Assembly (NCBI GenBank): GCA_033002965.1
Contig: JAURVB010014583.1
Coordinates: forward strand, 1-64,000
DNA length: 64,000 nucleotides
Source: Piper betle
Taxonomy: Eukaryota > Streptophyta > Magnoliopsida > Piperales > Piperaceae
Reading direction: 5' to 3'
Shown here piece after piece: positions 1-11,379 of the stretch (its first letter is position 1; every line of letters begins with the position of its first letter). The translations under genes were made by a program, and so were the position numbers. The notes under the pieces are model-generated. The model did no database searches. It was not told where the DNA came from and saw nothing but the letters and a program-made list of their open reading frames with translations.

Positions 1-1123
1 CAATATTTACCTAGGTTTTTTAATATGATTTTGTACTTCTCGGGTATAAACATTATTAATTAAGTAATATTTTACTTTATTATTTTAGTTAATTAATATT
101 TTATTATATATGCTTAACTTTGATGTTTTAATGCAGAAAAAGATGAATAAATTAAGCTTTGGATTTGATTGGTCATGACACTTGGCGCCACCCAATGGCT
201 ACAATATATGGTGTTCAATGGAGTCAAACAATTGGAAACTTAAAGGGGCATTATAATTAATTAGATTACGTCGATTTGTGAACACCCTCTTCGAATTCTT
301 GTATCTCCACTTCTATATAAAGGGGTGGTCATTTGTTGTTGATCATATCTCATCTCTTGGCTTCAGATTGTAGTAGAAGTAGTAGTTTTAGTTTTTGTAA
401 TTTCTTTCTCTTTCGTAATAAAAGTTAGTTTCTTCTTTATATTATTTTCTATTTTTATTATGGAGTAGTTTTATATTTCGTTCTAGAGAAGAATGGAACT
501 TAACATGATTTAATTGAATTCATTTCAAGCTCTTACTCTTTTATTCAATCGGATCGTTTGAATTATCATGTTCTAAATGCTAAGAATAGATTGATCACCT
601 ATTTCTTAGATCATGAGGTTTAATTAGATTTCGGGAGAAATTAATTAGATTAGTCATTGATAATTCATCATAGGACATATCTTTTGACTTGTTTGTCTTT
701 GTGGTCGGAAGATACACAACACCGTATGCGGTTGTAAGGCAATTCTTAATGCATTATTTTGTTGATTAATCAATTATCACCAGAAGGTAGAAATTGAGGC
801 AAAATAATAGAAGCATGAAGGAGCGGGAGCCACCATGTCATATAATTATCCTAGATCGACAATCCGAGTGAATAGAAGATAAGAGTAAGATTTAATGAAG
901 ATTAAATTCATGTTAAGGGAAAATTCGACTCTAGAACGAGTTTTATAATTTTAACTCAGCTTTTTATTTAAGTTATTATTTAGATTTCGTTAAGTCGATT
1001 ATTTCTGTTTTGTTCTTAATTTTATTTTCTTTAATTAATTTAAGGAAATTCATCTCTATGTGGGAACGATACTCTAATTTATCATCATACTACTTGTTTC
1101 GACCGTGTATACTTGCATGTCAC
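1..1123 (+). mobile_element. Partial LTR, Tat/Athila-like, cut by window start
   Basis: AT-rich sequence with the layout of an LTR. There is a TATA box (TATATAAAGG, 314-323), a likely AATAAA polyadenylation signal at 417-422, and an end block (about 1040-1123) with 'gtgggaacgatactc' and 'gtatacttgcatgtca'. That end resembles Tat/Athila-type plant gypsy LTR ends, a resemblance recalled from memory and not aligned. No PBS or coding region follows, because the next sequence is a truncated LTR of another family at about 1143. The left end lies outside the window. It could be a solo LTR or a truncated element. Confidence 0.5.
314..323 (+). promoter_or_regulatory. TATA box of Tat/Athila-like LTR
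   Basis: TATATAAAGG sits about 95 bases upstream of an AATAAA signal, which fits a U3/R boundary. Seen in sequence; activity is inferred. Confidence 0.5.
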
Positions 1124-1142
1124 TAAAAATATTCGAACAGTA

Positions 1143-2163
1143 CCCTTGGAACCGACTCAGTCCGACACGGGGTCATATTATGTGCGTAAATTGTGTAATG
1201 CATCGACATTGTTTTGGAGTAGTGATAGCCACCCCATAAAAAGGCTACAGCCGGGGTGAGCGAAGCACAACGATTCCTCTATCGCACTGGAGTGCAGTGA
1301 TAGCCTCCCCATAAAAAGGCTACGGCCGGGGTGTGTGAGACATTGGCGCTAGAATTGGTAGTGACAGCTTCCCCACAAACGAGGCATAGCAATCACCTGA
1401 GTGCAGTGATAGCCTCCCCATATAAGGGCTACGACACTGGCACTAGAGTTGGCAGTGAGAGCTTCCCCTCAAACGGGGCGTAGCAATCACCTGAGTGAAG
1501 TGATAGCCTCCCCATAAAAAGGCTACAGCCGGGGTGTGCAAGGCACTGGCACTGGAGTGCAGTGATAGCCTCCCCATAAAAAGGCTACAGCCGGAGTGTG
1601 TGAGGCACTGGCACTAGAGTTGGCAATGAGAGCTTCCCCACAAACAGGGCGTAGCAATCACCTGAGTGCAGTGATAGCTTCCCCACAAAAAGGCTACGGC
1701 CAGGGTGTGTGAGGCACTGGCACTAGAGATGGTAGTGGTAGCCTCCCCACAAAAGGGCTACAGTCGGGGAGTGCGGATCACAGCGGATACCTCCTCCACA
1801 TTATTTTGGAGTATAGCGGAATCGCTCCACCGCATAATAAAATGAACATAGGGAAATAGTGGAATGTACTTGACTTGTTTTATCTATTATACTACTTAGT
1901 GTTGTAATCACTAACGCAGAATTGCCTCCGCAGGTGTGCAGATACGAAATTAGGTGATTGACAACCAGAGCATGGAGCAAAAATAAATATGGGGACTCCC
2001 TTTTTTATTTATTTGAGAAATAAGTGTGGCTACTGGGAAACAGTCCAAGACTGTGGGATCTTTACATATGTTTTTGTTAGAAATGCTAGACATATTTGCT
2101 AAATTGTGAGTAACACCTAGCCAGCTAGGCCCACAATGTTGTGAAACAAGGCGGGTCGTTATA
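1143..2163 (+). mobile_element. Truncated LTR of A family (3' part only)
   Basis: It matches the 3' two thirds of the LTRs at 39985-41716 and 58156-59941. It has the 'gactcagtccgacac' block, the 'gtgatagcc' minisatellite, the 'actaacgcagaattgcctccgcagg' type block split around 1911-1936, and the terminal 'gtgagtaacacctagccagc' region. The final TTACA has become TTATA (2159-2163), a C-to-T change. The 5' part of the LTR, including TATA box and leader, is missing. No PBS follows, so this is a fragment rather than the 5' LTR of an element. Confidence 0.78.
1217..1770 (+). repeat. LTR minisatellite, ~62-bp and ~47-bp alternating units
   Basis: Units begin 'agtgatagcctccccat' and contain 'aaggctacggccggggtg' and 'gaggcactggcact'. 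Shorter variant units read 'gagagcttccccacaaac' and 'gcaatcacctgagtgca'. The same array lies at the same LTR position at 40797-41325, 50367-50830 and 59026-59560. Confidence 0.85.
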
Positions 2164-2436
2164 GGCAGAGTCCAATCATGATGATCATAGGGACATGTCC
2201 ATGACCCTGCCATATTTTTGAGTCACCTAGTATTCCTATATAGAGTTTCATTACCCAACCATGACTCGGGCAGATGTCCTTACATCACCACAGATAGAGA
2301 AATGATGTCAGACTATGTGAGGATGAGACACCCCCAAGCTAGAGCCATAGAGCCCTAGACAACCCCCAGCTTGAGTCCTATGATCGTAGTTAATGTGAGT
2401 AATTTTGAGGACGAAATTTTTATAAGATGGTGAGGT
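2164..2436 (+). mobile_element. Degenerate 3' end of a gypsy interior (C family) with PPT
   Basis: The 'gagtttcatt..' and 'gatgtcagactatgtgagg' stretches are near-copies of 28190-28290, also upstream of a C LTR. The last bases 'gaggacgaaatttttataag' followed by 'atggtgaggt' form the usual plant gypsy 3' end and a PPT directly before TGTAAAACC. No intact reading frame is present. Confidence 0.5.
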
Positions 2437-3545
2437 TGTAAAACCCCAACTTCGGGTTAGGGTTTTACCCAATTGTAATTGTTCCTGGTTTGGGGCAGTA
2501 TCGAGTTGGTTCGAACAAACTCGAGCCAGACTAGTTTTCAGACTATGAGTATGGGCCTAGATGCCATATGAGTATATTATAGAAGCTGAGTATGCACAAC
2601 ATGCAAATAATAATTTCAGTTATGATACACTAGAGCACGAGTTATCAGTGTATACACAAGGTATACAAATAATTTTTTTATTAGTTAACCAGGGTTTTCA
2701 GCCAAGATCTAGGCCATTGCAATGTTTAGTATCCGTTTGGGATTTTCTAGGTATTTCATTGGCATGAAGCAAAGGAATTTCGTATCACTAGATTATGCCC
2801 CTCCAGGCCTAGCTTGATTGTGTTCGAGGCTCATTTAGCCTCCTTACTTCAATTTACACCTATAGAGTTACTTTTAGAACTCGTGTAGGTTTCAACTTTG
2901 GATGATCTCGATCTTAGTTTTCCGTCCATATATATATTGTATATACCCATCAGTGGGTCCCACTAGACCACAAGTTATCAAATGTTCAGATGATGCCACG
3001 GCAAGATCTAAGTATTTTCTCCCAATGATATTTCAAATATTTCCATTGATTTTCGAAGTTTTCTACCATTATCACTAACACCACGACGGCTCGCTGCCAA
3101 CAAGTCTCTAGCCCGCCCCCAGCCATCGAACTAGCACCGCCGTGACTGTCTCGTGGCACCTTTCAACACCACCAATGCTACTGTAATTGCGGCTGGCGTC
3201 CGTGTTTTTCTAGTTGATTTTAGTCGCCGCCACCACCTGTTTGGGTCATTTTTCGGCTCCAGCAAATGTCCTTCGGTGAAGCTGACCACCCCAACAGGTT
3301 CCCCTCAATGAGATTTCCATTTTGAGATGGCCTACGATCACCACGGTACTGCTGCACCAGGCAGTGATACCGCCACTTTCCTGCCATTTTTGGGCCAGCC
3401 ACTGGTCAGACTTAGTCAATTGCCACCACCATCAAATTCCCCATCCTCCCCTTCGTCAATCCCGATCGGTGGTGACACCAGTCATGCTGCCATTGGCATT
3501 TTTCAGAGACGCGCATTCGCCTGCCTTATCCTCTTAAACAGTTTT
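2437..3545 (+). mobile_element. LTR of C family, 3' limit unclear
   Basis: It begins TGTAAAACCCC right after a PPT-like tract and is similar along about 1.1 kb to 29380-30650: 'gtatccgtttgggattttc', the 'gggtcccac/tagaccacaag' region, then a GC-rich 'gccaccaccatc' leader. The 5' half is AT-rich and the leader is clearly GC-rich. The 3' limit is a guess, because after about 3550 only AT-rich sequence is seen up to the microsatellite at 3768. ORFs here are low-complexity by-products of the GC-rich leader. Confidence 0.55.
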
Positions 3546-3767
3546 CGATAATTCGAGAACCTCTATATTAGTTTAGATGCATATTCACATGATTTGTCAT
3601 TTTTTGATGTTATGATCTTTATAAATTATTTTATTCATATATTTATTATTATTCATTTCTTATTATTCGTGTATTTATTGATTATAATGTACATTTATAT
3701 AATTACTTATTATTATTAATGATATATTTATTTATTAATATTAGTCTCATTTATTCTTACAAAATTA

Positions 3768-3787
3768 TGTGTTTGTGTGTGTGTGTG

Positions 3788-3836
<49 letters not shown>
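3768..3836. repeat. (GT)n-(AT)n microsatellite
   Basis: A GT run passes into about 50 bases of pure AT. It gives artefactual ORFs of repeated Tyr-Ile on both strands. Confidence 0.95.
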
Positions 3837-3837
<1 letters not shown>

Positions 3838-3850
3838 ATAAAATCTTCCT

Positions 3851-3924
3851 GTACTGCAGCACAGCCATCTTGGCTGTGCTGCAGTACAATCTTGGCCGTT
3901 GGATTAACATCCAACGGCCAAGAT
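3851..3924. repeat. Two adjacent perfect hairpins
   Basis: Hairpin 1: arms 3851-3866 and 3872-3887 (GTACTGCAGCACAGCC and its reverse complement), 5-base loop. Hairpin 2: arms 3889-3904 and 3909-3924 (ATCTTGGCCGTTGGAT and its reverse complement), 4-base loop. Each stem is 16 bp without a mismatch. An A-rich tract follows. It may be the end of a small foldback or MITE element; no TSD was recognised. Confidence 0.85.
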
Positions 3925-4199
3925 CTAAAAAAAAAAAGGAAAAAAAGAGGGGCGGCGCCGGCGACGCCGACCGATCGATTATTTTACGTGGGAGTGGGTT
4001 TCAATATACTTTACAAAGTTCGAGCTCACCGTAGATGTCTTGATGCGCTTGGTTCATAAGACTCTCCCTTTGTTTGATCTCTGCTTGACTCCCTGCATGT
4101 TAAGTTTAATCGTGTTTTAGACGTAGGATGATATCCACAGAGTTGTATCGGATCCCTTTGATATCAAGCCATTTGGTTTTGTTATCTACAAATGTTTAA

Positions 4200-4921
4200 T
4201 AAAACTATAAGGATGAGATCCCTTGTTTGTTTTTTAACTGAAGCTCTAGAAATATATGATACAAGCCTCCTCCTAAATCTATTATATAAGTACATATATT
4301 CTTACGGATTTCACGAATAAGAGAGTGAGTGGTATGGACCTTTAGGTAGTGCAGAGTATGAGTGTACTGTATAATGCAGCATATTTCTAGAATTTGTGGC
4401 ACTAACTGAACTATTTTTTTCCCACTCGAGTACTATGGCGAGTGTAATATGGAGGATGTGAGGGCATAAGCATTGTATGTATGAATATGAATATCAGTCG
4501 TGCATGCAAGCCGGCACTTATTTAAGTAGTTTGATTCCACCCAGTGTGAGGCAATTCTGAAGTTTCATAAGTTTTCTTGAGTAATGGAATATCCATTTGC
4601 CAATTTGTACTAGTTATTTTTTGGACAAAAGACCTGTTACTAACATTTTTTATATAATATATGTAGGTCTTGCAAATCCTGAGTCAACTTTGGAGGGAAG
4701 AAAGATAAACTCTACACACTTGAGCTTAGCACAGTTATTTTTTTCTTACTTTTATTTATATTTAATGTATTTTGATGTATATTTAACAATGTCTTCCATT
4801 CTCATGTCACCAAGAAGGTTGTTTCGATCGAGTCTTACAAACCAACAACTTTAGACATGACTCGACTCGATCGTAACATTTGTGATTCGGCTCTTTGGTG
4901 AACCGAAATCAGGGTGTTACA
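4200..4921 (-). mobile_element. D-family LTR fragment
   Basis: Ends 'gaaatcagggtgttaca' (TTACA at 4917-4921). Two stretches match other places. The 'tttgtggcactaactgaac' region matches 51320-51420. The last 135 bases (4787-4921) are the reverse complement of 26990-27137, including the 'gaatggaagacatt' word. Which LTR end this is, and so the strand, is uncertain. No coding potential seen. Confidence 0.5.
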
Positions 4922-5776
4922 AAGGGTGTTTGACTTGGAAGACTCATTTGGCTCAAGGTGTGAGCTTGTGAAGGGAGGTGTAGCTTCAAGTGGTGGTTAC
5001 TCCTAGTGTGTTTGAAGGTGGTTACAAGACTCTTTGGTACTTGGGAGGTGATTAAGGAGGAAGGGAGGAAGGCTTGTAGCTTGCAAAGTCATTGACACTT
5101 AGTGCTTGTGGAGAAAAGCTTGTTGGAGGCCTTTTTGGGGTTAGGAGTGCAAGCTTCCTTGAAACTTGAAGGGTGTTTGAGGATTGCTTGTAAGTGCAAG
5201 GTTCCTTAGCATTTGGTGCTTGTGAAGGAGTTCTTTATATTTTTTGTAAGTTGTATAAGTTAGTTATCATAGTGAAACTATGAAAACCTATCCTACCAAA
5301 GGACTTGATGGTGTAGAAGAGAGAAGTACTAGTTGGAAACCTCTTTAAAAATCTCTTGTGTCTTCTTTCTTCCCTTCTCTCTTGTTGTGCATTATTTTCA
5401 TTTGATTCACTTGTTTGAACACTACACCTAGCTCCCTTGTGTTTGACTTGTTTGTTTTTCGGAACTCAGTGACTTAAAAGGTCAAACTCACTGAGTAATT
5501 TGCATGGTTTAATTGATTTGCCGAAGCAAGTAACTTTGTATATTTGAACTTGTGTTGCCTCACACACCACCTATTTGGGTTCAATGTCTTGCTTTGCTTA
5601 TCATTAGCTTGCACCTATTTTGATTATCTATTTATGATTATCTTTTTGTTGTGCTTAAATCATTTATACTTTATTGGCCACTTACAATCATTATAAGGGT
5701 TTAAGTATTGTGAGGATCAAACTCATTTGTTAAGTGTTTGTAATTAGCTCACTCCCACATAAAGCCCTTCATATAC
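4922..5776. other. Unassigned sequence, no gene seen
   Basis: G/T-rich sequence (4922-5230), then AT-rich. A 9-bp inverted repeat (ACTCAGTGA...TCACTGAGT, near 5464-5495) and a CT-rich tract (5355-5390) are visible. The look is that of an old LTR, but I could not pair it with another copy in the window. Confidence 0.4.
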
Positions 5777-7699
5777 GGTAAAACCCAAAAAAATAATTAG
5801 GTTATTTTATTTAGGGTTTTATAAATATTAAAACAAACCATAAATAATATTTAATTAAATAAATTCTTAAGAATCAATATCATTTATAAACCATTCGTAT
5901 TCACTTAATAGTAAATTTTTTACTTTTCATTATCACACAAGTGATATAATAATGAGTGATTACATTATTTTCTATAAAATTTAATGTAATGACTTCTTAA
6001 ATTCTACACATATTAATAAAATTTAATGTAATGACTTCTTGAATTTCACACATATTATTCTATATAAAGGAGAGTTCTATTATTACATAAAACTTCCTCT
6101 GGATAGGTTGTGAGCACATTTGACACACAAAAGGGAAGACTTTAGGATTATTTGTTATAGTTGCGGGTTCTTCACCAAATTTTTAGGTTCGTATAATTAT
6201 TTAAAATGTTGTATTTTCCCTTGTGGATAACCCGGCCAGCCTGAGCCTAGATTCGACCACCATGCACCGAGTGCACCCGGGGTTAAGGAATTGACTCAGT
6301 CTGACATGTAATGGACATGATGGACTGACCCATCAGCGAATAAATTGGACATGGCAGATTGGACTCGCCAGCCAATTACGGACATGGTGGATTGGACTCA
6401 CCAGCCGATAACGGACATGGAGGATTGGACTTGCCAATCGGTAATGGACATGATGGACTGACCCATTAGCCAATAAATTGGACATGGCGGATTGGACTCG
6501 CTAGCCAATTATGGACATGGTGGATTGGACTCACCAGCTAATAACGGACATGGTAGATTGGACTCGCCAGCCGGTACATCAGCAATAAATTGGACATGGC
6601 GGATTGGACTCGCCAGCCAATTACGGACATGGTGGATTGGACTCACCAGCCGATAATAGACATTGCGGATTGGACTCGCCAGCCGGTAATGGACATGATG
6701 GACTGACCCATCAGCCAATAAATTAGACATGGCAGATTGGACTTGCCAACAAATTACGAACATGGTGGATTGGACTCACGAGCCGATAACGAACATGGCA
6801 GATTGGACTCGCCAACTGGTAATGGACATGATGGACTGACCCATCAGCCAATAAATTGGACATGGAGGAATGGACTCGCTAGCCAATTACAGACATGGTG
6901 GACTAACCCATCAGCCAATAGATGGACATGGTGGACTGACCCATCAGCCAACTAATGAACATAGTGGATTGGACTCACCAGCCGATAACGGACATGGCAG
7001 ATTGGACTCACCAGCCGGTAATGGACATGATGGACTGACCCATCAGCCAATAAATTGGACATGGAGGAATAGATTTGCCAGCCAATTACGGACATGGTGG
7101 ACTGACCCATCAGCCAATAGATGGATATGGTGGACTGACCCATCAGCCAACTAATGGACATAGTGGATTGGACTCACCAGCCGATAAAGGACATGGCGGA
7201 TTGGACTCACTAGCCAGTAATGGATGTGATGGACTTAGCCATCAGCCAATAGATGGACATGGTGGACTGAGCCATCAGCCAACTAATGGACGTGGTGGAC
7301 TGAACCATCAGCTAATAAATGGACATGTTGGAATGGTCACAAAAGCCATTATTATAGATAATGATAGGGAGTTTATGGACTTGTTTTATTTAATTATACG
7401 ACTTAGTGTTTTTATCACTAATGCGGAATTACGTTCGCAAGTATGAGCATGGAAGGATGGGTAGAGTCGGGACAGCTGGAGGACTCTATTATTGGACTAT
7501 TCTTTTCTCGAGATTGTTTGCGTGGCAATGGGATGTTGGTTCGGTTCATGGGACTTAGATTATTATGAGCATTTATATAGTAAATTTATTGTTGTGGATT
7601 TATTAAAAATCTTAAAAATTAATAAAAAATTAATTTATGAAACACTTAGTTTAATATAGTAACACTTGGCTCGTGGCTCGAAACGGGCGGATCGTTACA
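5777..7699 (+). mobile_element. Solo LTR, B family, with TSD TATAC
   Basis: It is flanked by a perfect 5-bp duplication TATAC (5772-5776 and 7700-7704). It begins GGTAAAACCC, like the B LTR at 23839 (the third copy, at 32102, begins TGTAAAACCC), and ends CGTTACA. It shares with those LTRs the 'ataattaggttattttatt' start, the TATA-like 'tctatataaagg' (6059-6070), the 'accatgcaccgagtgca' block and the 'cttagtgtttttatcacta' block. Unlike them it carries a 1-kb minisatellite (6310-7335). No internal region, PBS or PPT remains, so it is a solo LTR left by LTR-LTR recombination. Confidence 0.82.
6310..7335 (+). repeat. Minisatellite, ~33-bp units, inside B solo LTR
   Basis: About 30 degenerate units of the type 'ggacatggtggattggactc' plus 'accagccgataac', mixed with units reading 'gatggactgacccatcagcc'. 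The array is bounded by the conserved LTR block ending 'gaattgactcagtctgaca' and by 'cttagtgtttttatcacta'. Several ORFs cross it but are repeat artefacts. A related motif, inverted, fills 16087-17505 in another LTR. Confidence 0.9.
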
Positions 7700-8804
7700 T
7701 ATACAATCTTCAATTACCTTCAAGAGATAGTAATTAATGTTTATAATTTAAATAATGACTTTATCAATGTGGAAGAAAGTGTTGGGTGGGCCTTTTCCTT
7801 GCTTGTTATTGTTCAATCACATGCATTGCATAGACAAAGGAAAGGATGCATAGGGAAGATTCATTATTTCTATTTTATTTAGTAACACCTTAATTTGGTC
7901 CAAGCATGGACCAAATATTGATTTTATAATTTGAAAACCTATTTCTTAGACTGCCGTTACACAAACTTTACTGAAAAAATTTACAGCCCCCAAGAAGGCT
8001 TAACACAAAACCTTATAAGGAATTTTTGGGTCTCGACCCACCTATACTTCTGTTTACATTTCTCATCAATTCTGGGTCTTGACTTACTAGTTGTACTTAT
8101 TCAATGTCTAAACATATTTATTAACATGTCATCATTAGCAATATTTCTACTGTAGCATACATCATATCACATCACATTGTCATGTATTGCATTTCATTAC
8201 ATCATCCTCAAAATATTAAACATGCTATCATCTGACATGTGTGTATGCAAGAGACGTCACTGCTTCTCCATCTAGCCTAGCTCATCCTACTCATGATCAT
8301 CACCTATATATATCATAAAAACATGTCAGTAACAAGTGTTACTGGTCCAAAAATATTACTCATATCAACTGACTATGAGAGCAAACTCTCATATGAAGGA
8401 TAACATTCATATAGTTATCACGAACTCTTTGAAGAACCATTGGGCTATAGATCCGGTAGCATCCCTAACTGACTGCTCTACTGTTGCTGATGCCACTCTC
8501 TACATTTTCTCATTTCATTTTCTTGTCCCTCGGGACTACTAGTATATCCTAAGCTCTCCCCTTACCTCTATATTCTCATGCCCTTGAGTACAAAAGTCGA
8601 GTACTCTCAACCAATCGCCTTTACTACCTTTTGAACCACAAGTCCGAACATGCATTGTACTAAATAGTACCCGTAAACCTCTACATTCATTGGGTGTGAG
8701 GAACTCAAACGTAGATTTGTCAGGATCCCTCGGGATTGGAAAAGCCCGCCCACTAATCCAAAGCCCACTTTGCCTGACACATACACCCGCTCATTGTACA
8801 TGTA

Positions 8805-9341
8805 TGTAACGACCCAGCCCAAAGTGCAACGTAATGGGCTAAGTCATTTCTTTAAAATGGGTACCCCGGAAGTTAAAGATCTCTAGTCCATTCCCACTTA
8901 TAAACAGGATCTTCTCCCAGTAGGTATTAGACGTGGGACTAAGTTGAGGGATCTCACAATTTACCCACCTTAGGAAATTTCGTCCCCGAAATGCCTATTC
9001 TTGGCCCGTTGCTAGCCCCAACCCACGTCCTTTCTGGCCCGTGACCGGCAGCCTAGCCAACGTTTCTAGTCTTGGCCCGTTGCTAACCCCAGCCCATGAC
9101 CTTTTTTGGCCCGTGACCGGCAGCATAGCCAACGTCCCTAGTCCATCCCACCATCTAACACGGAACCAGGTCGGCTCTGATACCATTTGTAACGACCCAG
9201 CCCAAAGTGCAACGTAATGGGCTAAGTCATCTCTTTAAAATGGGTACCCCGGAAGTTAAAGATCTATAGTCCATTCCCACTTATAAACAGGATCTTATCC
9301 CAGGAGGTATTAGATGTGGGACTAAGTTGAGGGATCTCACA
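8805..9341 (-). mobile_element. TRIM (miniature LTR element), minus strand, complete
   Basis: Complete terminal-repeat retrotransposon in miniature of 537 bp. The two 154-bp LTRs (8805-8958 and 9188-9341) are almost identical. On the minus strand they begin TGTGAGATCC and end GGGTCGTTACA. The PBS TGGTATCAGAGCC (initiator Met tRNA) is at 9185-9173, just inside the 5' LTR (9188-9341), and a purine-rich tract (complement of 8959-8975) precedes the 3' LTR. The TSD ATGTA is perfect (8800-8804 and 9342-9346). The paralogous site in the other E LTR (about 13690-13710) lacks the insertion. The interior has no protein gene, as expected for TRIMs, which depend on enzymes from other elements. Confidence 0.9.
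9173..9185 (-). promoter_or_regulatory. Primer-binding site of TRIM (tRNA-iMet)
   Basis: The minus strand reads TGGTATCAGAGCC, two bases from the 5' LTR end. It is complementary to the 3' end of initiator methionine tRNA, the usual primer of plant TRIMs and chromoviruses. Confidence 0.85.
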
Positions 9342-11379
9342 ATGTAAGTCAGTTTTCTCATCTTTCGTCTCACTGAAAACTCGATAAAACTATAAAGATA
9401 GGCCTGGGAAGGGATTTATACAATAGGCCCAACGGCAACTTGTGGTGGATCTTTTTTTAAAAACATACTAGAGGGATCTCATCCTCGAGTGTTATTAATC
9501 CGGAAGATCGATTGATTAAATGACCTGGGTTAAGTGGGATTCAATAAAATGCCACTTAACTCGTCCTGCAAGTATTAACACAATACACAATAGAATAGAG
9601 CATAAAATGCGAAACGAGTCCTAACGGACCTGGTAGAAGCTCCAATCATGTTTGCATACCTAGGCGGTGAGCTCCTACTCCATATCTACACATAAAGACT
9701 AAATATTAATGCCTAGTATAATGTATGAATCCTACACTCCTCATCAATCCATAGAAGACAACATCTATTTACATGCATTTAAATTCAAATTCTTATTCAC
9801 AATTATCATCTGTTATCATGCATTTCAATTTAAACCAACACATATTTACAATCACACCATTTGCATCACAATAAAATCATAAAACAATTCATTATCAAAT
9901 AAAATCAGATATAATTCTATAGCTAATCGTCAGTCACGCAGCGATGGCGACAAGGTTGTGGCCGGCTCAAGTGAGAATCGTGGGGGAGAGGGAAGGGAGA
10001 AAAAGGAGAAGGGAATTGGGTGAGGAGGATGGTGGCAGCTGGATAGTGACGGCGTCAAAGGTTTGGAATAAATAAGTGTCATGGGAGGGGGAACAAGTTG
10101 TTGGGAAGAAGGTTAGGAGTCATCTCGTAAGGTGTTGAGGGAAGAAAATGAGTGGTCGTGGAGCAAAACAAGTAGTCTTGTAATTAAAACTTGACTCGAC
10201 TCCGACTCGAAAAAAATAATACTATCTCATAATAATTCTAAAAGAAATCCAAAAAATTAGGGAAAAATCAAATAAAACATAATACACATCATAACATTAC
10301 AATGACATGCTCTATAACTAATAAACCACCCAAACTCCCCATAACACGTTCTAATTTGTTATTCAACCTAAAAATAATTCTACAATCTAATTAAAATAAA
10401 TAAATAAAATATGGGCTTACTCCCAATTCTAATAACTCATTCAGTTGTTGTCTTATTGACGTTGTCATTATATACTTGGGCACACATGATTCTCATGGTT
10501 GATAACACAAGACTGGCTTCAACTCAGTACACATGTTCTGAAATTGACCCTACTGAAAATAACAATCGAACCGACTAGTTTAGAATATAAAACCCTGACT
10601 TGAGTCATAGGTTTTACAACCTTCCCTCCTTATAAAAATTTTGTCGTCAACATTTTAATTCAAGGAGGCTTTACTCTAGTAGCTATCCACTAAATTTGAA
10701 ATCTAAAGCGGGATGTGTGTATACATGTCACGTCTGCTGTATCCTCCAGTGCTTTAGCAATTGTAGCTGTGTCCATCCCCACTGCCCATGGTGGTGCTGA
10801 AGTGGATGGGTCTACTGGTGGTGTTATCTATATTCCTCTCTAATCCAAAGTTGTCTGTTCTTCTCCTATCATGGCAGCCATCATTCTTCACTGATTCAGG
10901 CCCATTTGTTGTTGTTTTGGTGACTACTGACCACTGTTTATTGATCCCTACCCTTGGTTTTGTTGGCCTCTTCACTCTTGCAATGGGATAGCTGGAAGCA
11001 TTAGTCACGATGGCAGTTCCAGAAGGGTTGGTTGTTGGCGCTGAGCAATCACACATTCTACTACCAGATGTCCTGGTTGACCACATCTAAATCACCCGTT
11101 GGTACCCGCTTTCCATATTCCTCCGTGATGCATCCACAGTTTTGATATGTTGGGTGTCTGTTCTCCTGAAATTATCCATCCATGGCTCTCATTACAGTTG
11201 GTGCATCTATATGATTCTCTGTTGTGTCCCCTGATCCAATTGATATTGTTGGTGCTTCACTCAGCTTTGCTTGCCGCTCGTACCACATCCCCAAAAGTGG
11301 CAAATCTCCTATCAATCAGTGTTAAATGAATCTCATAGTGTAGACCTTCATAAAAGTGTTGGACTCGTCATTGTTTTGT

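Larger units (their letters stand above)
7882..10618 (-). mobile_element. 3' LTR of E element (holds a TRIM)
   Basis: From about 8020 it aligns by eye with 12976-14929: 'gggtcttgact', 'gcatacatcatatcacatca', 'gagagcaaactctcatatga', 'gatcgattgattaaatgacc', and the GC-richer 9940-10190 leader. The first 140 bases fit poorly. The length is 2737 bp including the 537-bp TRIM at 8805-9341 and its TSD. It ends 'ataggttttaca' (TTACA at 10614-10618). Confidence 0.65.

Noticed and set aside
3889..3935. Helitron 3' end (hairpin then CTAA)
   Set aside because: The hairpin touches CTAA with no spacer, CTRR followed by T is lacking, and no 5' TC end or Rep/helicase was found.
3728..4059. ORFs with long Tyr-Ile runs on both strands
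   Set aside because: Translation of the (AT)n microsatellite.
6310..7335. CRISPR-like look of regularly spaced repeats (also 16087-17505)
   Set aside because: There are no unique spacers; all positions belong to degenerate tandem units inside plant LTRs.
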